DNA of 64,000 nucleotides from Acidobacteriota bacterium (GCA_030650395.1 JAUSDY010000102.1:31735-95734); one strand, 5' to 3'. Numbered from the stretch's first letter, positions 8,838 through 18,727 are shown. A program made the numbers and translations. Notes: generated by a model from the letters alone, not told the origin.

Positions 8838-10205
8838 ATGCCCTCCGCTGTGCTCAGTGGCGCGCCTCTTGAACGCCTCTCCATTCGAGCCGCGCTCGCC
8901 ATCGGCATTGCCGTGACCCTCGGCCTGTGGCTCGTCACCGGCTATACGTTCGCTCGTCGGATCGATGATGTGGAGCGGCAGGCGTCGGTCGTGGCCGCGC
9001 GCTACATGCGTGCCCAGGAACTGCTTGGCACGGTCCGCACCCAGGTACTCTTGAGCTCCGTTCGAGTCCGCGATGCGTTGCTCAATCCCGATCCGTCATC
9101 CGTCGACGGTTACCGAGACCAGATTCAAGTCATTCAGCAGGTCATCGTCAAGGCTCTCGACGACTACGAGCCCGTCCTGGGCTCGGCGGTCGAACAAGAG
9201 CAGATCGTGACGATGCGCTGGGAGGTGGATGAATTCCATCAAACGAGCCTCGCCGTGCTCGCCGACGCGCGGGGACAATCGGCCGCGGCGGTCCGGGACG
9301 TGCTTAACCACTACATCGTCCCGAGGCGAGAGGCGGCCGTCAAAATTTCTGAGGATATCCAGACGCTGAATCGCCTGGCCTTCATTCGACAGCAGACCGA
9401 CATTGGAGCGATTCATCGTGCGGCGGATCGCCAGAGCTGGCGCCGGCTTGGGCTAGCCCTCGCGATCAGCTTAGGCGTACTCATACTGGCGGGAACCTAC
9501 TCGGCCCGCCTCGAGGGCCGACTGCGCCGGCAGCTGGACCGCGACGCTCGCTTGACGCAAGAACTGCACGGCGCGACGGTCAAACTACTGGGCGCCCAAG
9601 AAGAGGAACGGCGGACGATCGCCCGCGAGCTGCATGACGAGGTCGGACAGGTCTTGACCGCCATCAAGGTCGAACTGGGCATCGCGCAACGCCACATCGA
9701 GGCCGCTGGTCTGTCGGCGGAGCCGCTGACCGAAGCCCAGGCCATCGCCGATGGCGGGCTGTGCACCGTTAGGGACATTACCCAGCTCCTGCATCCCGCG
9801 GCCCTCGACGATCTGGGCCTGGCCGCCGCCATCGACGCATCGCTGCGCGGCCTCGCCAGACGGCACGACATCAAGGTGGAGTTATCGCAGGTAGACATGG
9901 GTCAGCGACTCGCTCCAGTGACCGAAGTCGCGGCGTATCGCGTCGTGCAGGAGGCTCTCACCAACGTGGCGCGTCATTCGAGGGCCGCTCATTGCTGGGT
10001 TAAATTGATCCGGTTGTCATCGAAGCTCGTGGTCGAAGTCCAGGACGACGGTGCCGGGTTTGATCCCGTCGCGGTCCGCAACGCAGGTGGCTTCGGCCTG
10101 ATTGGCATTCGCGAGCGTACGGGGCATCTGGGCGGCACCCTCCGCATCGACAGCGCACCCGGCTGTGGTACTCGCCTGAGCGTGGAATTGCCCGTGGAGG
10201 CGTGA
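8838..10205 (+). CDS. Sensor histidine kinase, NarX/DegS-like (HisKA_3)
   Basis: 455-aa membrane kinase. The ATG at 8838 is used because GGAGGGAG lies just upstream; earlier in-frame codons run through a terminator. A first membrane helix (about residues 17-38), a helical extracytoplasmic or four-helix sensor segment, a second helix (about 201-222), a HisKA_3 dimerisation domain with phospho-acceptor His in TIARELHDEVGQ (about residue 265), and a HATPase_c domain with the N-box (EALTNVARHS) and G-boxes (DDGAGFDP, GGFGLIGIRER) are visible in order. It ends one base before the adjacent regulator start, so the two form an operon. The signal sensed is not evident. Confidence 0.92.
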   Translation: MPSAVLSGAPLERLSIRAALAIGIAVTLGLWLVTGYTFARRIDDVERQASVVAARYMRAQELLGTVRTQVLLSSVRVRDALLNPDPSSVDGYRDQIQVIQQVIVKALDDYEPVLGSAVEQEQIVTMRWEVDEFHQTSLAVLADARGQSAAAVRDVLNHYIVPRREAAVKISEDIQTLNRLAFIRQQTDIGAIHRAADRQSWRRLGLALAISLGVLILAGTYSARLEGRLRRQLDRDARLTQELHGATVKLLGAQEEERRTIARELHDEVGQVLTAIKVELGIAQRHIEAAGLSAEPLTEAQAIADGGLCTVRDITQLLHPAALDDLGLAAAIDASLRGLARRHDIKVELSQVDMGQRLAPVTEVAAYRVVQEALTNVARHSRAAHCWVKLIRLSSKLVVEVQDDGAGFDPVAVRNAGGFGLIGIRERTGHLGGTLRIDSAPGCGTRLSVELPVEA

Positions 10206-10856
10206 TTGCCTAAGCTGCGGTTGATGCTCGGAGACGACCACACGCTGATGCGGCAGGGGCTGCGTAAGATTCTCGAGGAACGGCCGGACTGGGAAGTCGT
10301 TGCTGAAGTCGGCGACGGCCGCGACGCGGTCCGGCGGGCGGTCGCCCTCAAGCCCGACGTCGTGATTCTGGATGTCGGCATGCCGCTGTTGAACGGCATA
10401 GACGCGACGCAGCAGATTGTCCGCAAGGTGCCCGAGACCCGGGTCCTGATTCTCAGCATGCATTCCGATGAGGCCTACGTGACGCGCGCCCTGCAGGCGG
10501 GCGCCACCGGCTACATGCTCAAAGATTCGGCCGGGAAGGATCTGTTGAAGGGGGTCGCCGCCGTCGCGGCGGGCCAGTCCTATTTCAGTCCGGCTGTGGC
10601 CAAGCTCATGCTCGACGACTACGTCCGGCGCGTCGCGGGTAATGGTGTCGCCGACCGGTACGAAACGCTGTCGGTCCGCGAACGCGAGATCTTCCAGTTG
10701 ATAGCCGAGGGTCGGACCAACCGGGCGGTGGCGGAGCTATTGGAGATCAGCCCGGCCACCGTCGAAACCCATCGTGCCCATATCCTCGAGAAACTCGACA
10801 TTCACAATACCGCGGCGCTGGTGCTCTACGCCGTCCGGAAGGGCATCATTTCCTAG
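10206..10856 (+). CDS. Response regulator, NarL/FixJ family
   Basis: 216-aa regulator read from a TTG directly abutting the kinase stop (TGA-TTG), consistent with translational coupling. The receiver domain has the acidic pair (GDDHTLMRQGL, residues 10-11), phospho-acceptor Asp in VVILDVGMP (about residue 55) and the conserved Lys in YMLKDSAG. The C-terminal LuxR-type helix-turn-helix (about residues 150-210) reads LSVREREIFQLIAEGRTNR. It is the cognate partner of the upstream kinase. Targets cannot be inferred, although the adjacent receptor and secreted protein are candidates. Confidence 0.93.
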   Translation: MPKLRLMLGDDHTLMRQGLRKILEERPDWEVVAEVGDGRDAVRRAVALKPDVVILDVGMPLLNGIDATQQIVRKVPETRVLILSMHSDEAYVTRALQAGATGYMLKDSAGKDLLKGVAAVAAGQSYFSPAVAKLMLDDYVRRVAGNGVADRYETLSVREREIFQLIAEGRTNRAVAELLEISPATVETHRAHILEKLDIHNTAALVLYAVRKGIIS

Positions 10857-11034
10857 AACGACGGCCGACCGGCTCTGGGCCGGCAATACAGCCTCGACTC
10901 CGGATTCCATACAGACACTTCGGGATAGCGCCGTGCGCGCGGGCGCGACACAGTAGCGGCTTGTGAAGCCAACTATAGCCGCACGAGGCGATAGCTCCGC
11001 GGATGTGGCCGGCCGGATGTCTAGGAGAGGTGTC

Positions 11035-11511
11035 ATGCACAAGCGATGTCGGATGATGATGGTCGTGATGATTGTGGTAGGGCTACTCCAGGGCGGGCTG
11101 TTTCGCGCGGCCGCTCAAGGCCCGGGCGCTGTGCAGGCGGAGGCCGCGAAAATCGTGTTTGCGCTCAATGGTGACGCCGCCATCGTCACGATGCTGATTA
11201 AGCCTGACAAGACCGCTGACTTCGAGTACGTGCTGACCCGCCTCAAAGACGCGCTCCAAAAGAGCGAGAACCCGCGCTGCCGCGAACAGGCCGTCGGCTG
11301 GCGAGTCTTCAAGTCGGCGCAAATGGCGCAAGGTAATGCCGTCTACGTGATGCGGATCGATCCGGTCATCAAAGGGGAGGAGTACGATATCACCCGCCTG
11401 ATTGCGGAGGTCTTCCCGGTCGAAGTCCAGGAATTGTTCGTCAAGTACAGGGACTCGTTTGCGGGGAGCGGCGTGACGGAGCTGACCGCCGTCATGTCGA
11501 TGCACCCGTGA
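11035..11511 (+). CDS. Small secreted protein of unknown function
   Basis: 158-aa protein. ATG at 11035 follows AGGAGAGG and opens a signal peptide (MMMVVMIVVGLLQGGLFRAAAQ). The mature part begins with FALNGDAAIVTMLIKPDKTADFEYVL and reads like one small alpha/beta domain. I recall similar proteins widely in Acidobacteriota but none with a known role; the start of the mature domain is reminiscent of dimeric alpha-beta barrel (monooxygenase-like) folds, which is speculative. It stands alone after the response regulator, with 178 nt of unremarkable sequence between. Confidence 0.7.
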   Translation: MHKRCRMMMVVMIVVGLLQGGLFRAAAQGPGAVQAEAAKIVFALNGDAAIVTMLIKPDKTADFEYVLTRLKDALQKSENPRCREQAVGWRVFKSAQMAQGNAVYVMRIDPVIKGEEYDITRLIAEVFPVEVQELFVKYRDSFAGSGVTELTAVMSMHP

Positions 11512-11598
11512 GCCGAGGCTGCAGCGTCACGCGGGATTGTCCCGACTGATCTGTTGCTTTCCCTTCGATTCCCTGGTGCCCGGATATACTTTTTGCGC

Positions 11599-12867
11599 AT
11601 GACGAAACCGACCCTCTCCCCCGGTCTTCTTGCGGCTGCGCTCGTCGTGAGCACGGCCGGCACTGTCTTCGCGCAGCAGGACGCCGCGAACATCGGTACG
11701 AAACTCATGAACGACGCCGCGGTCAAAGCCGCGGTGGACACGATTCGCGCCGCTGAGCCGCAGACCATCGAGAACCAGATTCGGATTTGCGAGGTCGAGG
11801 CGCCGCCGTTCAAAGAGGCCAAGCGCGCCGAGATGTACGCGCGGATGTTTCGCGAGGCCGGCCTGCAGAACGTGCGCATCGACAAAGAAGGCAACGTGCT
11901 GGGCGATCGCCCGGGCGCGCAACCGCGGCCGCGGCTGGTGTTTACCGCGCACCTCGACACCGTGTTTCCCGAAGGCACCGACGTGCGTGTCAAGCGCGAC
12001 GGCGCGATTCTTCGCGGCCCGGGCATCGGCGATGATTGCCGCGGGCTCGCGGTGCTGCTGGCCGTCGTGCATGCGATGAATCAGGCCAAAGTGCAGACGC
12101 CGGGCAGCATTACCTTCGTCGGTACTGTCGGCGAAGAGGGGCTCGGCGATCTGCGCGGCGTGAAATACCTCTTCAACGAAGGGATGAAGGGCCAGATCGA
12201 TCGCTTCGTCTCGATCGACGGCACCGGCCTCGGCATCACGCACATCGCCGTGGGCAGCTTGCGCTACCGCGTCACCTTCAAGGGACCCGGCGGCCACAGC
12301 TACGGCGCGTTCGGCCTGTCGAACCCGATGCACGCGCTCGGCCGCGCGGTCGCCACGATCTCGCAGTTCGAGGTCCCGCTCGATCCCAAGACCACCTTCA
12401 ACGTCGGCCGCATCGGTGGCGGCACGTCGGTGAACGCCATACCGTTCGACGCCTGGATGGAAGTCGACATGCGATCCGCCAGCCCCTCGGCACTCGAGGC
12501 GCTCGACACGAAATTCAAGCGCGCGGTCGACGAGGCGGTGCGCGACGAGGATGCGCGGTGGAAGAAGAACGTGCTGTCGGTGGATAAGGCGCTGGTCGGC
12601 ATGCGCCCGGCGGGTCAGACGTCGGCCAATTCGCCGATCGTGCAGGCCGCCGTATCGGTGACCCGCGCGCTCGGCTTTCCGATCGCGCTCGACGAAGGGT
12701 CAACCGACTCGAACATCCCGATCAGCCTCGGCATTCCCGCGATCACGATCGACGGCGGCGGCCGCGGTACTGGATCGCATGCGCTGGACGAAGCGTTCGA
12801 TCCGACGAATTCGTGGATGGGTTCGCAGCGGGCGCTGCTGCTGGCGATTGCGCTTGCCCAGCAATGA
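11599..12867 (+). CDS. M20-family zinc peptidase, tripeptidase-like, secreted
   Basis: 422-aa exopeptidase. The ATG at 11599 opens a signal peptide ending at TVFAQQ, so it probably acts in the periplasm. Metal-site motifs are all present: HLD in VFTAHLDTVFPEGTD, Asp in GPGIGDDCRG, the Glu pair in GTVGEEGLGD, a later Asp (SIDGTG) and a C-terminal His in GTGSHALDEAF. A bacterial-exopeptidase dimerisation domain (GPGGHSYGAFGLSNPMHA) is inserted in the usual place. The family removes amino acids from short peptides. No operon partner is evident. Confidence 0.88.
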   Translation: MTKPTLSPGLLAAALVVSTAGTVFAQQDAANIGTKLMNDAAVKAAVDTIRAAEPQTIENQIRICEVEAPPFKEAKRAEMYARMFREAGLQNVRIDKEGNVLGDRPGAQPRPRLVFTAHLDTVFPEGTDVRVKRDGAILRGPGIGDDCRGLAVLLAVVHAMNQAKVQTPGSITFVGTVGEEGLGDLRGVKYLFNEGMKGQIDRFVSIDGTGLGITHIAVGSLRYRVTFKGPGGHSYGAFGLSNPMHALGRAVATISQFEVPLDPKTTFNVGRIGGGTSVNAIPFDAWMEVDMRSASPSALEALDTKFKRAVDEAVRDEDARWKKNVLSVDKALVGMRPAGQTSANSPIVQAAVSVTRALGFPIALDEGSTDSNIPISLGIPAITIDGGGRGTGSHALDEAFDPTNSWMGSQRALLLAIALAQQ

Positions 12868-12885
12868 ACGCCGACGCCGCAGATA

Positions 12886-12930
12886 AAACAACGGAGCCGC
12901 AGATGACGCAGATGACGCAGATCAATCAAG
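12886..12930 (+). repeat. 9-nt-period repeat, GCAGATNAC family
   Basis: Tandem-like GCAGATGAC GCAGATGAC GCAGAT, preceded by ACGGAGCC. The inverse orientation of the same family occurs at 15409-15475 on the other side of the permease gene, and two more copies lie at 18601-18727. Confidence 0.8.
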
Positions 12931-12940
12931 GCGGCACACG

Positions 12941-15391
12941 ATGTTTGAGGCTCTGACCCACGATGCGCACCAGGCGTTTCGGCATCTCCGGCGGTCACCG
13001 GGATTCGCGGCCGCTGCGGTACTGACTCTCGCCTTTGGCATCGGCGCGAACGCCGCGATGTTCAGCGTTCTGAACGCGCTGGTGCTCAGGCCTCTTCCGA
13101 TTCGAGACCCCCACGGTCTCATCGGCGTCTCGGGTCGAACTGCAAAAGAGCAACTTCGGCTCACGCCGATCCCTGCCGTCGACGAGCTGACCCGTAACGA
13201 TGGTCCTCTGCAGAACGTCTGCGGCTACAACGGGGGCGTCGTTCTTGCCGTCGAAGCCGGCGGCACACCGACGCAGGCCATCGGTGCGTTAATGACGGGC
13301 CAGTGCTTTCACGCCTTCGGCGTTGCTCCGATCCTCGGCAGACCAATCCTCGATCAAGATGCACCGCTCAACAGACCGGGCAACCGTGTCGCGGTCATTG
13401 GCCACCGGTTCTGGACCCGAATGTTTGGCGCCGATCCAAACGCGCTGGGAAAAACTATTCGCACCGAAGGCGTTGATCTGACGGTGATTGGCGTGATGCC
13501 GCCCGGATTCGGCGGTCTGCACGCGGATGTCGGCGCGGATCTGTTTGCGCCGTTCGACACGATCTTCCCTGCGCGAACGGATCGCCGTCCCGCGGCAAGC
13601 CACATCCTGGCGCGACTTCGTCCGGGCGTGTCACTGGAACAGGCGGCAGCGCAACTCGAGACGCGCTGGCCGGGCGTGCTCGAGGTCGTGGTGCCAGCGA
13701 CGCTCTCGCCTGCCGAAAGAGCCGACATGCGCGACGCGCGGCCCAGAGTCGAGCGGATCGGAACCGGGACCTCGTTTTATCGGGATCGCTACGTGCGTCC
13801 GCTCACCATCATCATCGGGTTAACCGGCTCGCTCCTGTTGCTCGCGTGCGTGAATCTCGGCGGTCTACTGATCTCGCGATTGGCCGCGCGCGCACCGGAG
13901 ATCGCCGTCCGGTTAGCGCTTGGCGGGAGCCGGAGGCGAATCGCACAGCAGATGTTGGTTGAGGGCCTCCTGCTGTCAATGGGTGGCGCGACGTTGGCGA
14001 TTCCCCTGTCGTTCGCGATCGTAGGGGTGCTGGCATCGTTTCTCCCCAGTGCTCTTGTGGAACGCACCGTGACGTTCACTCCCGATCTTGGTGTGCTCAG
14101 CGCTACCGCGCTCGTGGGGGTGGTCGTAGGTGCGATGATGACCGCACTGCCCGTTGCGCTTGCCGGCCGGCAGCAGAAAGCCGCGCACGGTGGATGGAAC
14201 CGGACCATCGCCGGCACGACGAGCCGCTGGGCGCGAGCAATGCTGGTCGCCCAAGTAGCCCTCTCGGTCGTCATACTGACCGGCGCAGGACTCTTGATCC
14301 GCTCTCTCTATCTGTTGCAAGAGGTCGACCCCGGGGTGCGGCGGCAGGGCGTGGCGATCGTTCGGGTGATGCCATTGCCGAATGCGTACCGTGATCTGAA
14401 TAACGCCTCTTACTACCCGGCCTTACTCGATAAGCTCGCCTCGCTTCCAGGAATTCAATCGGTGGGGCTGGCGCGCATCTTCCCGCGCATGACCACCGAA
14501 TCTCCGGGACAACCGATTGCGTTCGTGGGTGATGCGCCCGGAGATGCCAGGGCTTACCTGGAAAGCGCCTCGCCCGCGTATTTCGAGACGTTGGGTATTC
14601 CGCTGCTGCGCGGGCGTCTTCCAGCGTGGTCCGACACCGAGAAGTCTCTACAAGTAGCCGTCGTCAGCGAGAGTCTCGCGCAAGCTCTGGCGTCAGATGG
14701 TGACGTCGTCGGCCGTCGCGTCCGCTTCGGCAGCAGTCGCGACCATCAGGACGTTGTCGTTGTCGGCGTCGTACGAAACGCGACCATGGGGAACCCGCGC
14801 CAACCCGCGCTGCCGGTGTTTTACAGGCCAACGCTTCAGGCGGGCCGCTTCGCCAACTATCCGAGTTTGGTGATCTCGACAGACGGCGACCCGTTGGCGA
14901 TTGCGCCAGGCGTAAGACAGCTGTTGAAGGAAACCCGGCGTGAGTACGCCCACGACATCGGCAGGCTCGACGACATTCTCCGGCAAGCGCCCGCAAGCGA
15001 GCGAATGAGCGCGACGATCGCCGGCGCGCTCGCGGTACTGGCACTCGCGCTGGCGTTCATCGGCGTCTTCAGTTTGCTCGCCTACGCCGTCTCACGCCGC
15101 ACACGCGAGATCGGCGTGCGAGTCGCGATCGGCGCCAATCCTCGTGCTGTGCGCACCATGGTGATGCGTGAAGGGTTTCTGTTGACCCTCACTGGCGTGG
15201 CGATCGGATTACCGGTCGCATTGCTGGCTGCTCGGGCGCTGCGAACAGTGATGTTTGGCGTTTCGGAATCTGATCCACTGACGTTGGCCGTTACCGTCGG
15301 ATTCTTCCTCGCGCTCGGCCTCATTGCGGGTATCGTTCCGGCGCGACGCGCCGTCGCAGTCGATCCGATCGTAGCGTTGAGAGCAGAGTGA
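12941..15391 (+). CDS. ADOP-family ABC transporter permease (FtsX/MacB-like, duplicated)
   Basis: 816-aa inner-membrane protein of the Acidobacterial duplicated orphan permease type. It has a short cytoplasmic start (MFEALTHDAHQAFRHLRRSPG), a first membrane helix (AAAVLTLAFGIGANAAMFSVLNA), a MacB-type periplasmic domain, an FtsX three-helix core (about residues 285-400), then a second periplasmic domain and second FtsX core ending PARRAVAVDPIVALRAE. No ATPase gene is adjacent, as usual for the family. Unlike the convergent copy at 15479-18190 it lacks the N-terminal extension and has no PadR neighbour. It is framed by inverted copies of the 9-nt-period repeat. Confidence 0.88.
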   Translation: MFEALTHDAHQAFRHLRRSPGFAAAAVLTLAFGIGANAAMFSVLNALVLRPLPIRDPHGLIGVSGRTAKEQLRLTPIPAVDELTRNDGPLQNVCGYNGGVVLAVEAGGTPTQAIGALMTGQCFHAFGVAPILGRPILDQDAPLNRPGNRVAVIGHRFWTRMFGADPNALGKTIRTEGVDLTVIGVMPPGFGGLHADVGADLFAPFDTIFPARTDRRPAASHILARLRPGVSLEQAAAQLETRWPGVLEVVVPATLSPAERADMRDARPRVERIGTGTSFYRDRYVRPLTIIIGLTGSLLLLACVNLGGLLISRLAARAPEIAVRLALGGSRRRIAQQMLVEGLLLSMGGATLAIPLSFAIVGVLASFLPSALVERTVTFTPDLGVLSATALVGVVVGAMMTALPVALAGRQQKAAHGGWNRTIAGTTSRWARAMLVAQVALSVVILTGAGLLIRSLYLLQEVDPGVRRQGVAIVRVMPLPNAYRDLNNASYYPALLDKLASLPGIQSVGLARIFPRMTTESPGQPIAFVGDAPGDARAYLESASPAYFETLGIPLLRGRLPAWSDTEKSLQVAVVSESLAQALASDGDVVGRRVRFGSSRDHQDVVVVGVVRNATMGNPRQPALPVFYRPTLQAGRFANYPSLVISTDGDPLAIAPGVRQLLKETRREYAHDIGRLDDILRQAPASERMSATIAGALAVLALALAFIGVFSLLAYAVSRRTREIGVRVAIGANPRAVRTMVMREGFLLTLTGVAIGLPVALLAARALRTVMFGVSESDPLTLAVTVGFFLALGLIAGIVPARRAVAVDPIVALRAE

Positions 15392-15408
15392 TGGCGTGAC
15401 GCAGTTGT

Positions 15409-15475
15409 AGGTTTAGATCTGTGTAATCTGCGTCATCTGTGGCTGGCTGGATATCTGCGTTATCTGCGGCTGTCT
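15409..15475 (-). repeat. 9-nt-period repeat, inverse orientation
   Basis: Plus strand reads ATCTGTGTAATCTGCGTC and then ATCTGCGTTATCTGCGG, the inverse of the copy at 12886-12930. It fills the gap between the two convergent permease genes. Confidence 0.8.
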
Positions 15476-15478
15476 CAC

Positions 15479-18190
15479 TCAATCGTCCCTGAGCGCAGTC
15501 AGCGGATCAACCCGCGACGCTCGCCACGCCGGCAGATAGCCGGATGATGCGCCCACGACGAGCAACGCCAGCATCGCGGCGGCGACCGTTGCCGGGTCGG
15601 TCGGGCTGACTTCGAACAGCATCGTCCCAATCAGCCGCGACACCACGACCACGGCAGGCAAGCCGATCGCGAGTCCCACCACCACGAGCGTCAGCGACTC
15701 GCGGAAGATCATCCAAAGTACGCGTATGCGCGGCGCCCCGAGCGCGAACCGGATGCCGAGCTCCGCTGTCCGCTGCTTGACGGCATATGACATCAATCCA
15801 TAGAGGCCAAGACACGCCAGCCCCAGCGCAAGCGAGCCGAGCACCGTCGTCAGCCTCGCGATCAGGCGCTCCTGCCGCAAGGTGTTCGCGGCGAGGACGT
15901 CGAGCGTCGTTACCTGGGCGACGGGCAATCTGGGCTCGACCTCCTGCAGCGCTTTGCGCAGCGCCACGCCCGTCGACTCGGGATCGCCGCTGGCGCGCAC
16001 GTGCATCGTGCCGACATAGGACGGCGTCGAATCCAGCGGATAAAACACCATCGGCACCGCCGATTCGCGAACCGAATTCACGCGGGCGTCGCGGACGATA
16101 CCGATGATCTCGACGTCGGGTTGGTCGTAGCCGAAGCGCTGGCCGATCGGATCGCGGCCCTTGAAATACTTCTGCGCCATCGCTTCATTGACGATCGCGA
16201 TCTTCGCGTCGCCGCCGATCTCGCGCGCCTCGAAGTCGCGGCCGGCGACCATCGACATGCCGACCGTCGGGAAGTAGCGAGGGCCGACGCGGTTCTCCTG
16301 CACGGCCACCTGCTCGCCGGGCTGGCTCGTGTAGCCGGTAATCGCGAGGCCGTCGGCGCCCGATCGGCATCCCGTCATCAGGCCGCACATCGCGATCGTC
16401 GCCGACTCCACGCCCGGCAACGCCTCGGCGCGCGCGATGACGCCCTGATACAGCGCCGGTAATTCCCGGACCTCGTATCCGCCGACGCTCGGATTGACCG
16501 CCGCCGAGAGCACGTGCGGCTCGAACCCCAGTGGCAGCGACGCCAAGTTGCCGAAGCTGCGGAGAAACAGCCCGGCGCCAACGGCCAGCAACAACGACAG
16601 GGCGACCTGCGCGACGACGAGAATCTTCGAGAGGCTCAGCCGCGCGCCGTGAGGCGTGCCGCGACCGCTCGACTTGAGGGCGGTGGCGAGCGACAGGTCG
16701 GTCGCGCGCCACGCCGGCGCGAAGCCGAACAGGATGCTCGTGACCAGCGTGATGATCGCCGTGAAGATAAGCACGCGTGTATCGAGGCCGACGGAGAAGG
16801 GCAGCGGGCCGCTGTCCTGGCCAATCGTCATGCGCACCAGCAGCTCGCTGGCGAGCGGCGCAATCGCGAGACCGACCGCGGCCGCGATGGTGCCCAGCAA
16901 CAGGCTTTCGATCAGCAGCTGGCCCATGACGCGGGTGCGGCTGGCGCCAATCGACAACCGCACGGCCATCTCACGCTGGCGGCTCGTGGCACGGGCGAGC
17001 AGCAGGTTGGCGGTGTTGGCGCAGGCAATGAGCAGCAGCAGCGCCACCATCGCCATCAGGGCGAACAGCGGGGTGCGGAACTGCGTGCGCAGCGCGGACG
17101 ATCCGCGCGAGAACGGCTCGATCGTCAAGCGCCGATCGAGCGTCAACTGCCGTGCGGCGGGATCGTCGAGGCGATCGGCCTGCTGGAGCAGGATCGGCCG
17201 GAAGACGGCGTTCAGAGCGACGACCTCCGGCCCGTCCGCGCGATCGGCGCGCAGCACCAGCTCGAGCCACCGGAGACCGTCTTGCGGCACCCAGGGCTGC
17301 AACATATCCGCGTCGCTGGCGCTGAAGTTCTGCATGTACTTGACGTCGGCCTGCATCATCACAGGGATCCACACCTCGACCGGCGACTCGAGCCAGACGC
17401 CGGTGAACCCGGAGGGCGCCACGCCAATGATCGTGAACCTTGCGCCGTTCAAGGCCAGGTCGCGGCCAATCGCGTCGGCCGCGCCGTTGAAGCGCCGCCG
17501 CCAGAACGCTTCGCTGATCACCGCCACCGGATGACCGCCGACGGCGCGATCGTCTTCGGGCGAAAGGAATCGTCCTAGCTGCGGCTGCAGGCGCAGGACG
17601 CCGAAGAATTCTCCCGACACCAGCTGCAGGCTCGCCGTGTCGGGCTCGCCCGACGGCAGGCCCGTGCGGCCGCGCGCGACGCGGCTCATCGCGGCGAGGC
17701 CGCGCGGGTCGGGGAACCCGGCGCGCAGCTGCGCGAAGAACGGATAAGAAACGCGCGGCGCCACTGGCAGCCGTGATTGATACCGCGTCGCGTAGAGATG
17801 GTCGGCCTCGGGAATGGGCAGCGTCCGGAACAACAGGGCGTCGGCGACCGAGAAGATCGCGCTGTTGGCGCCGATACCGGCCGCGAGCGACAGCACCACC
17901 ACGAACGTGAACCCCGGATTGGCGCGAAGCATGCGGAAGGCGTAGCGGATGTCTCGCAGGCACATCTCCACGAAAGCCCCGGCGCGCTGTTCGCGGACCT
18001 GTGCAGTGACCGAATCCACGCCGCCCAGCTCCAGGGTGGCGGCGCGGCGCGCCTGCTCGGGCGACAGGCCGGACTGGATTTTTTCGTCGACCAGCAGCGT
18101 GTGGACCGCGCGCACCTCGTCATCCAGGTCCTGGTCGACGCGGTCTCGGTAAACAAGATTCCGGAACAGGCTACGCAGGCGTGACATCAT
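15479..18190 (-). CDS. ADOP-family ABC transporter permease with N-terminal extension
   Basis: 903-aa inner-membrane permease. An N-terminal cytoplasmic extension (about residues 1-85, containing [18 protein letters not shown] and [16 protein letters not shown]) typical of PadR-linked ADOPs precedes MacB/FtsX modules: first helix near [20 protein letters not shown], periplasmic domain, FtsX core, second periplasmic domain, and a final core ending [17 protein letters not shown]. It starts 9 nt after the PadR stop, so the pair is an operon. Family members are thought to be efflux or lipoprotein/peptide-export permeases; the substrate is unknown. Confidence 0.9.
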   Translation of the reverse strand: MMSRLRSLFRNLVYRDRVDQDLDDEVRAVHTLLVDEKIQSGLSPEQARRAATLELGGVDSVTAQVREQRAGAFVEMCLRDIRYAFRMLRANPGFTFVVVLSLAAGIGANSAIFSVADALLFRTLPIPEADHLYATRYQSRLPVAPRVSYPFFAQLRAGFPDPRGLAAMSRVARGRTGLPSGEPDTASLQLVSGEFFGVLRLQPQLGRFLSPEDDRAVGGHPVAVISEAFWRRRFNGAADAIGRDLALNGARFTIIGVAPSGFTGVWLESPVEVWIPVMMQADVKYMQNFSASDADMLQPWVPQDGLRWLELVLRADRADGPEVVALNAVFRPILLQQADRLDDPAARQLTLDRRLTIEPFSRGSSALRTQFRTPLFALMAMVALLLLIACANTANLLLARATSRQREMAVRLSIGASRTRVMGQLLIESLLLGTIAAAVGLAIAPLASELLVRMTIGQDSGPLPFSVGLDTRVLIFTAIITLVTSILFGFAPAWRATDLSLATALKSSGRGTPHGARLSLSKILVVAQVALSLLLAVGAGLFLRSFGNLASLPLGFEPHVLSAAVNPSVGGYEVRELPALYQGVIARAEALPGVESATIAMCGLMTGCRSGADGLAITGYTSQPGEQVAVQENRVGPRYFPTVGMSMVAGRDFEAREIGGDAKIAIVNEAMAQKYFKGRDPIGQRFGYDQPDVEIIGIVRDARVNSVRESAVPMVFYPLDSTPSYVGTMHVRASGDPESTGVALRKALQEVEPRLPVAQVTTLDVLAANTLRQERLIARLTTVLGSLALGLACLGLYGLMSYAVKQRTAELGIRFALGAPRIRVLWMIFRESLTLVVVGLAIGLPAVVVVSRLIGTMLFEVSPTDPATVAAAMLALLVVGASSGYLPAWRASRVDPLTALRDD

Positions 18191-18199
18191 GGCCTAGGC

Positions 18200-18529
18200 C
18201 TAGGTCTCCAGCGCCCGCGCCATCGCGAGTGCAATGCGGTTCCACTGGGCCGTTTCCTGGCTCAGCTGCTTTCGACCCGCGCGGGTCATCTCGTAGTACT
18301 TGGCGCGCCGGTTGTTCTCCGACGGTTGCCAATCCGACTCCAGCCAGCCGGCCTCCTCGAGGCGATGGAGGGCGGGGAAGAGCGAGCCGGGTTGGACGAC
18401 GAACGTGCCGCCGGTCATTTGCTCGACGCGGCGCGACACGCCGAGCCCATGCAGCGCGCCGGTGGCGAGCGCTTTGAGGATGAGCAGGTCGAGCGTTCCT
18501 TGGAGCAGGGTGGTACGTGAAGCGGCCAG
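18200..18529 (-). CDS. PadR-family transcriptional repressor, probable CTG start
   Basis: 109-aa winged-helix regulator. The canonical PadR N-terminus (LLQGTLDLLILKALATGALHGLGVSRRVEQ) is fully in frame but contains no ATG, GTG or TTG before the GTG inside GLGVSRR. A CTG at 18529 with GGAG 7 nt upstream gives the normal family length, so I propose it as the start; the shorter GTG start would remove the first helix. The wing (PGSLFPALHRLEEAGWLES, RRAKYYEMTRAGRKQL) is intact. It is transcribed with the downstream ADOP permease and most likely represses its own operon through the palindrome at 18539-18580. Confidence 0.85.
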   Translation of the reverse strand: MAASRTTLLQGTLDLLILKALATGALHGLGVSRRVEQMTGGTFVVQPGSLFPALHRLEEAGWLESDWQPSENNRRAKYYEMTRAGRKQLSQETAQWNRIALAMARALET

Positions 18530-18538
18530 GTTGGTTCT

Positions 18539-18580
18539 CCTATCGACATTCGATACGAGTTCCTATCGAATGTCAATAGG
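18539..18580 (-). promoter_or_regulatory. PadR operator overlapping the padR-ADOP promoter
   Basis: Two 17-nt arms, CCTATCGACATTCGATA (18539-18555, plus strand) and TATCGAATGTCAATAGG (18564-18580), are inverted repeats with one mismatch across an 8-nt spacer. On the minus strand the outer arm holds a perfect TTGACA (18576-18571), and TCGAAT (18553-18548) lies 17 nt downstream as -10. Transcription would start next to the SD. The layout is that of an autorepressed promoter. Confidence 0.75.
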
Positions 18581-18600
18581 AACGCCGATGGAGGCAGATG

Positions 18601-18727
18601 AAGAAACAACGGAGCCGCAGATGACGCAGATAACGCAGATCAAAAAAGCGTTTGGTATTTCGAGTATTTAGATCTGCGTAATCTGCGTTATCTGTGGCTT
18701 CGTTAGTTTTTCTGCGTTATCTGCGGC
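18601..18727. repeat. Paired 9-nt-period repeats facing each other
   Basis: A plus-orientation block (GAGCCGCAGATGACGCAGAT, 18613-18632, then AACGCAGATC) is followed after about 20 nt by the inverse (ATCTGCGTAATCTGCGTTAT, then TCTGCGTTATCTGCGG). The pair can form a long hairpin. Its right end supplies the last codons of the membrane protein ending at 18703. Confidence 0.8.
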
